Assembly: GCA_016194795.1 (NCBI GenBank)
Contig: JACQAX010000378.1
Location: forward strand, 1-5,421
From: Deltaproteobacteria bacterium
GTDB lineage: Bacteria > Bdellovibrionota > UBA1018 > UBA923
DNA length: 5,421 nucleotides
Reading direction: 5' to 3'
The notes beneath the pieces are model-generated. The model did not search any database. It was not told the origin of the DNA and was given only the letters and a program-made list of their open reading frames with translations. A program made the translations under genes and the position numbers. Below are positions 5,349-5,421 of this stretch, piece after piece (positions within the stretch are counted from its first letter, which is position 1; every line of letters starts with the position of its first letter).

Positions 5349-5421
5349 TAAAAATATTTCTCCGTGTGGATCTGTTCCTTGTCGACGCCCTTGGCGCCGA
5401 GGATCTCTTTCACCTCGGCGA
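5348..5421 (-). CDS. C-terminal end of a probable flavin/ferredoxin-type (FNR-like) oxidoreductase (cut by window edge)
   Basis: The last 23 codons of a minus-strand gene are present before a TAA at 5350-5348. The peptide runs AEVKEILGAKGVDKEQIHTEKYF. This matches the C-terminal pattern of the NAD(P)-binding domain in ferredoxin-NADP reductase-like proteins: a final helix with a leucine and GV, an acidic turn, then IxxE and a terminal aromatic, here YF. Too little is visible to name the enzyme or confirm the family. The stop codon overlaps the tatA ATG (TAATG), so the gene is probably the upstream member of the same operon. Confidence 0.6.
   Translation of the reverse strand, partial: AEVKEILGAKGVDKEQIHTEKYF
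5359..5363 (-). promoter_or_regulatory. Probable ribosome binding site of tatA
   Basis: GGAGA on the minus strand lies 10 bases before the tatA ATG, inside the last codons of the upstream oxidoreductase. Spacing is at the long end of normal, and the A/T-rich stretch between should leave the start accessible. Confidence 0.5.

Noticed and set aside
1..5421. Mobile element, CRISPR array, tRNA/rRNA gene, riboswitch or attachment site
   Set aside because: I saw no transposase, regularly spaced repeats, tRNA-like cloverleaf, TPP-box-like sequence or paired long repeats. Nearly all bases are accounted for by coding genes.

Overview
The window is about 5.4 kb of dense, GC-rich chromosome (strong G/C preference at third codon positions throughout) that reads as ordinary bacterial housekeeping DNA. 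A MotA/TolQ/ExbB-type channel protein and a TatA-type translocase subunit point to a Gram-negative bacterium. The style of the channel protein's N-terminus, a thiamine pyrophosphokinase of the ThiN type and the valyl-tRNA synthetase suggest a deltaproteobacterial-like lineage (Myxococcota or Bdellovibrionota type). That placement is inference; no rRNA or other firm marker is present.

Layout. At the left edge, on the minus strand, lies the N-terminus of a MotA/TolQ/ExbB channel protein (1-189, cut by the window). A 71-bp divergent spacer separates it from valS (261-3023, plus), a complete valyl-tRNA synthetase. The valS stop overlaps by 4 bases the GTG start of a thiamine pyrophosphokinase gene (3020-3718, plus). 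Next on the plus strand is a small unrecognised protein with a HEAT-like stretch and an uncertain TTG start (3747 or 3795, to 4163). It runs convergently, with only 8 bp between stops, into a minus-strand operon. Read from right to left, that operon is the C-terminal end of a probable flavin/ferredoxin-type oxidoreductase (5348-5421, cut by the window), tatA (5166-5348), an SCP2-like protein of unknown function (4715-5176) and hpt, hypoxanthine phosphoribosyltransferase (4172-4705).

How the genes work together. The minus-strand genes are tightly coupled: a TAATG stop/start overlap, an 11-base overlap and a 9-base gap, each with a visible ribosome binding site. They are therefore probably co-transcribed, although protein export, a possible lipid-binding protein and purine salvage share no obvious pathway. 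valS and the thiamine kinase gene are translationally coupled, also without an evident metabolic link.

No mobile element, CRISPR array, tRNA, rRNA or riboswitch was recognised, and I do not see a convincing new biological system here. The points most worth a second look are substitutions at normally conserved Hpt active-site positions, a pair of inverted repeats at the convergent stop codons, the unclear start of the small HEAT-like ORF, and the linked but unexplained SCP2-like protein.
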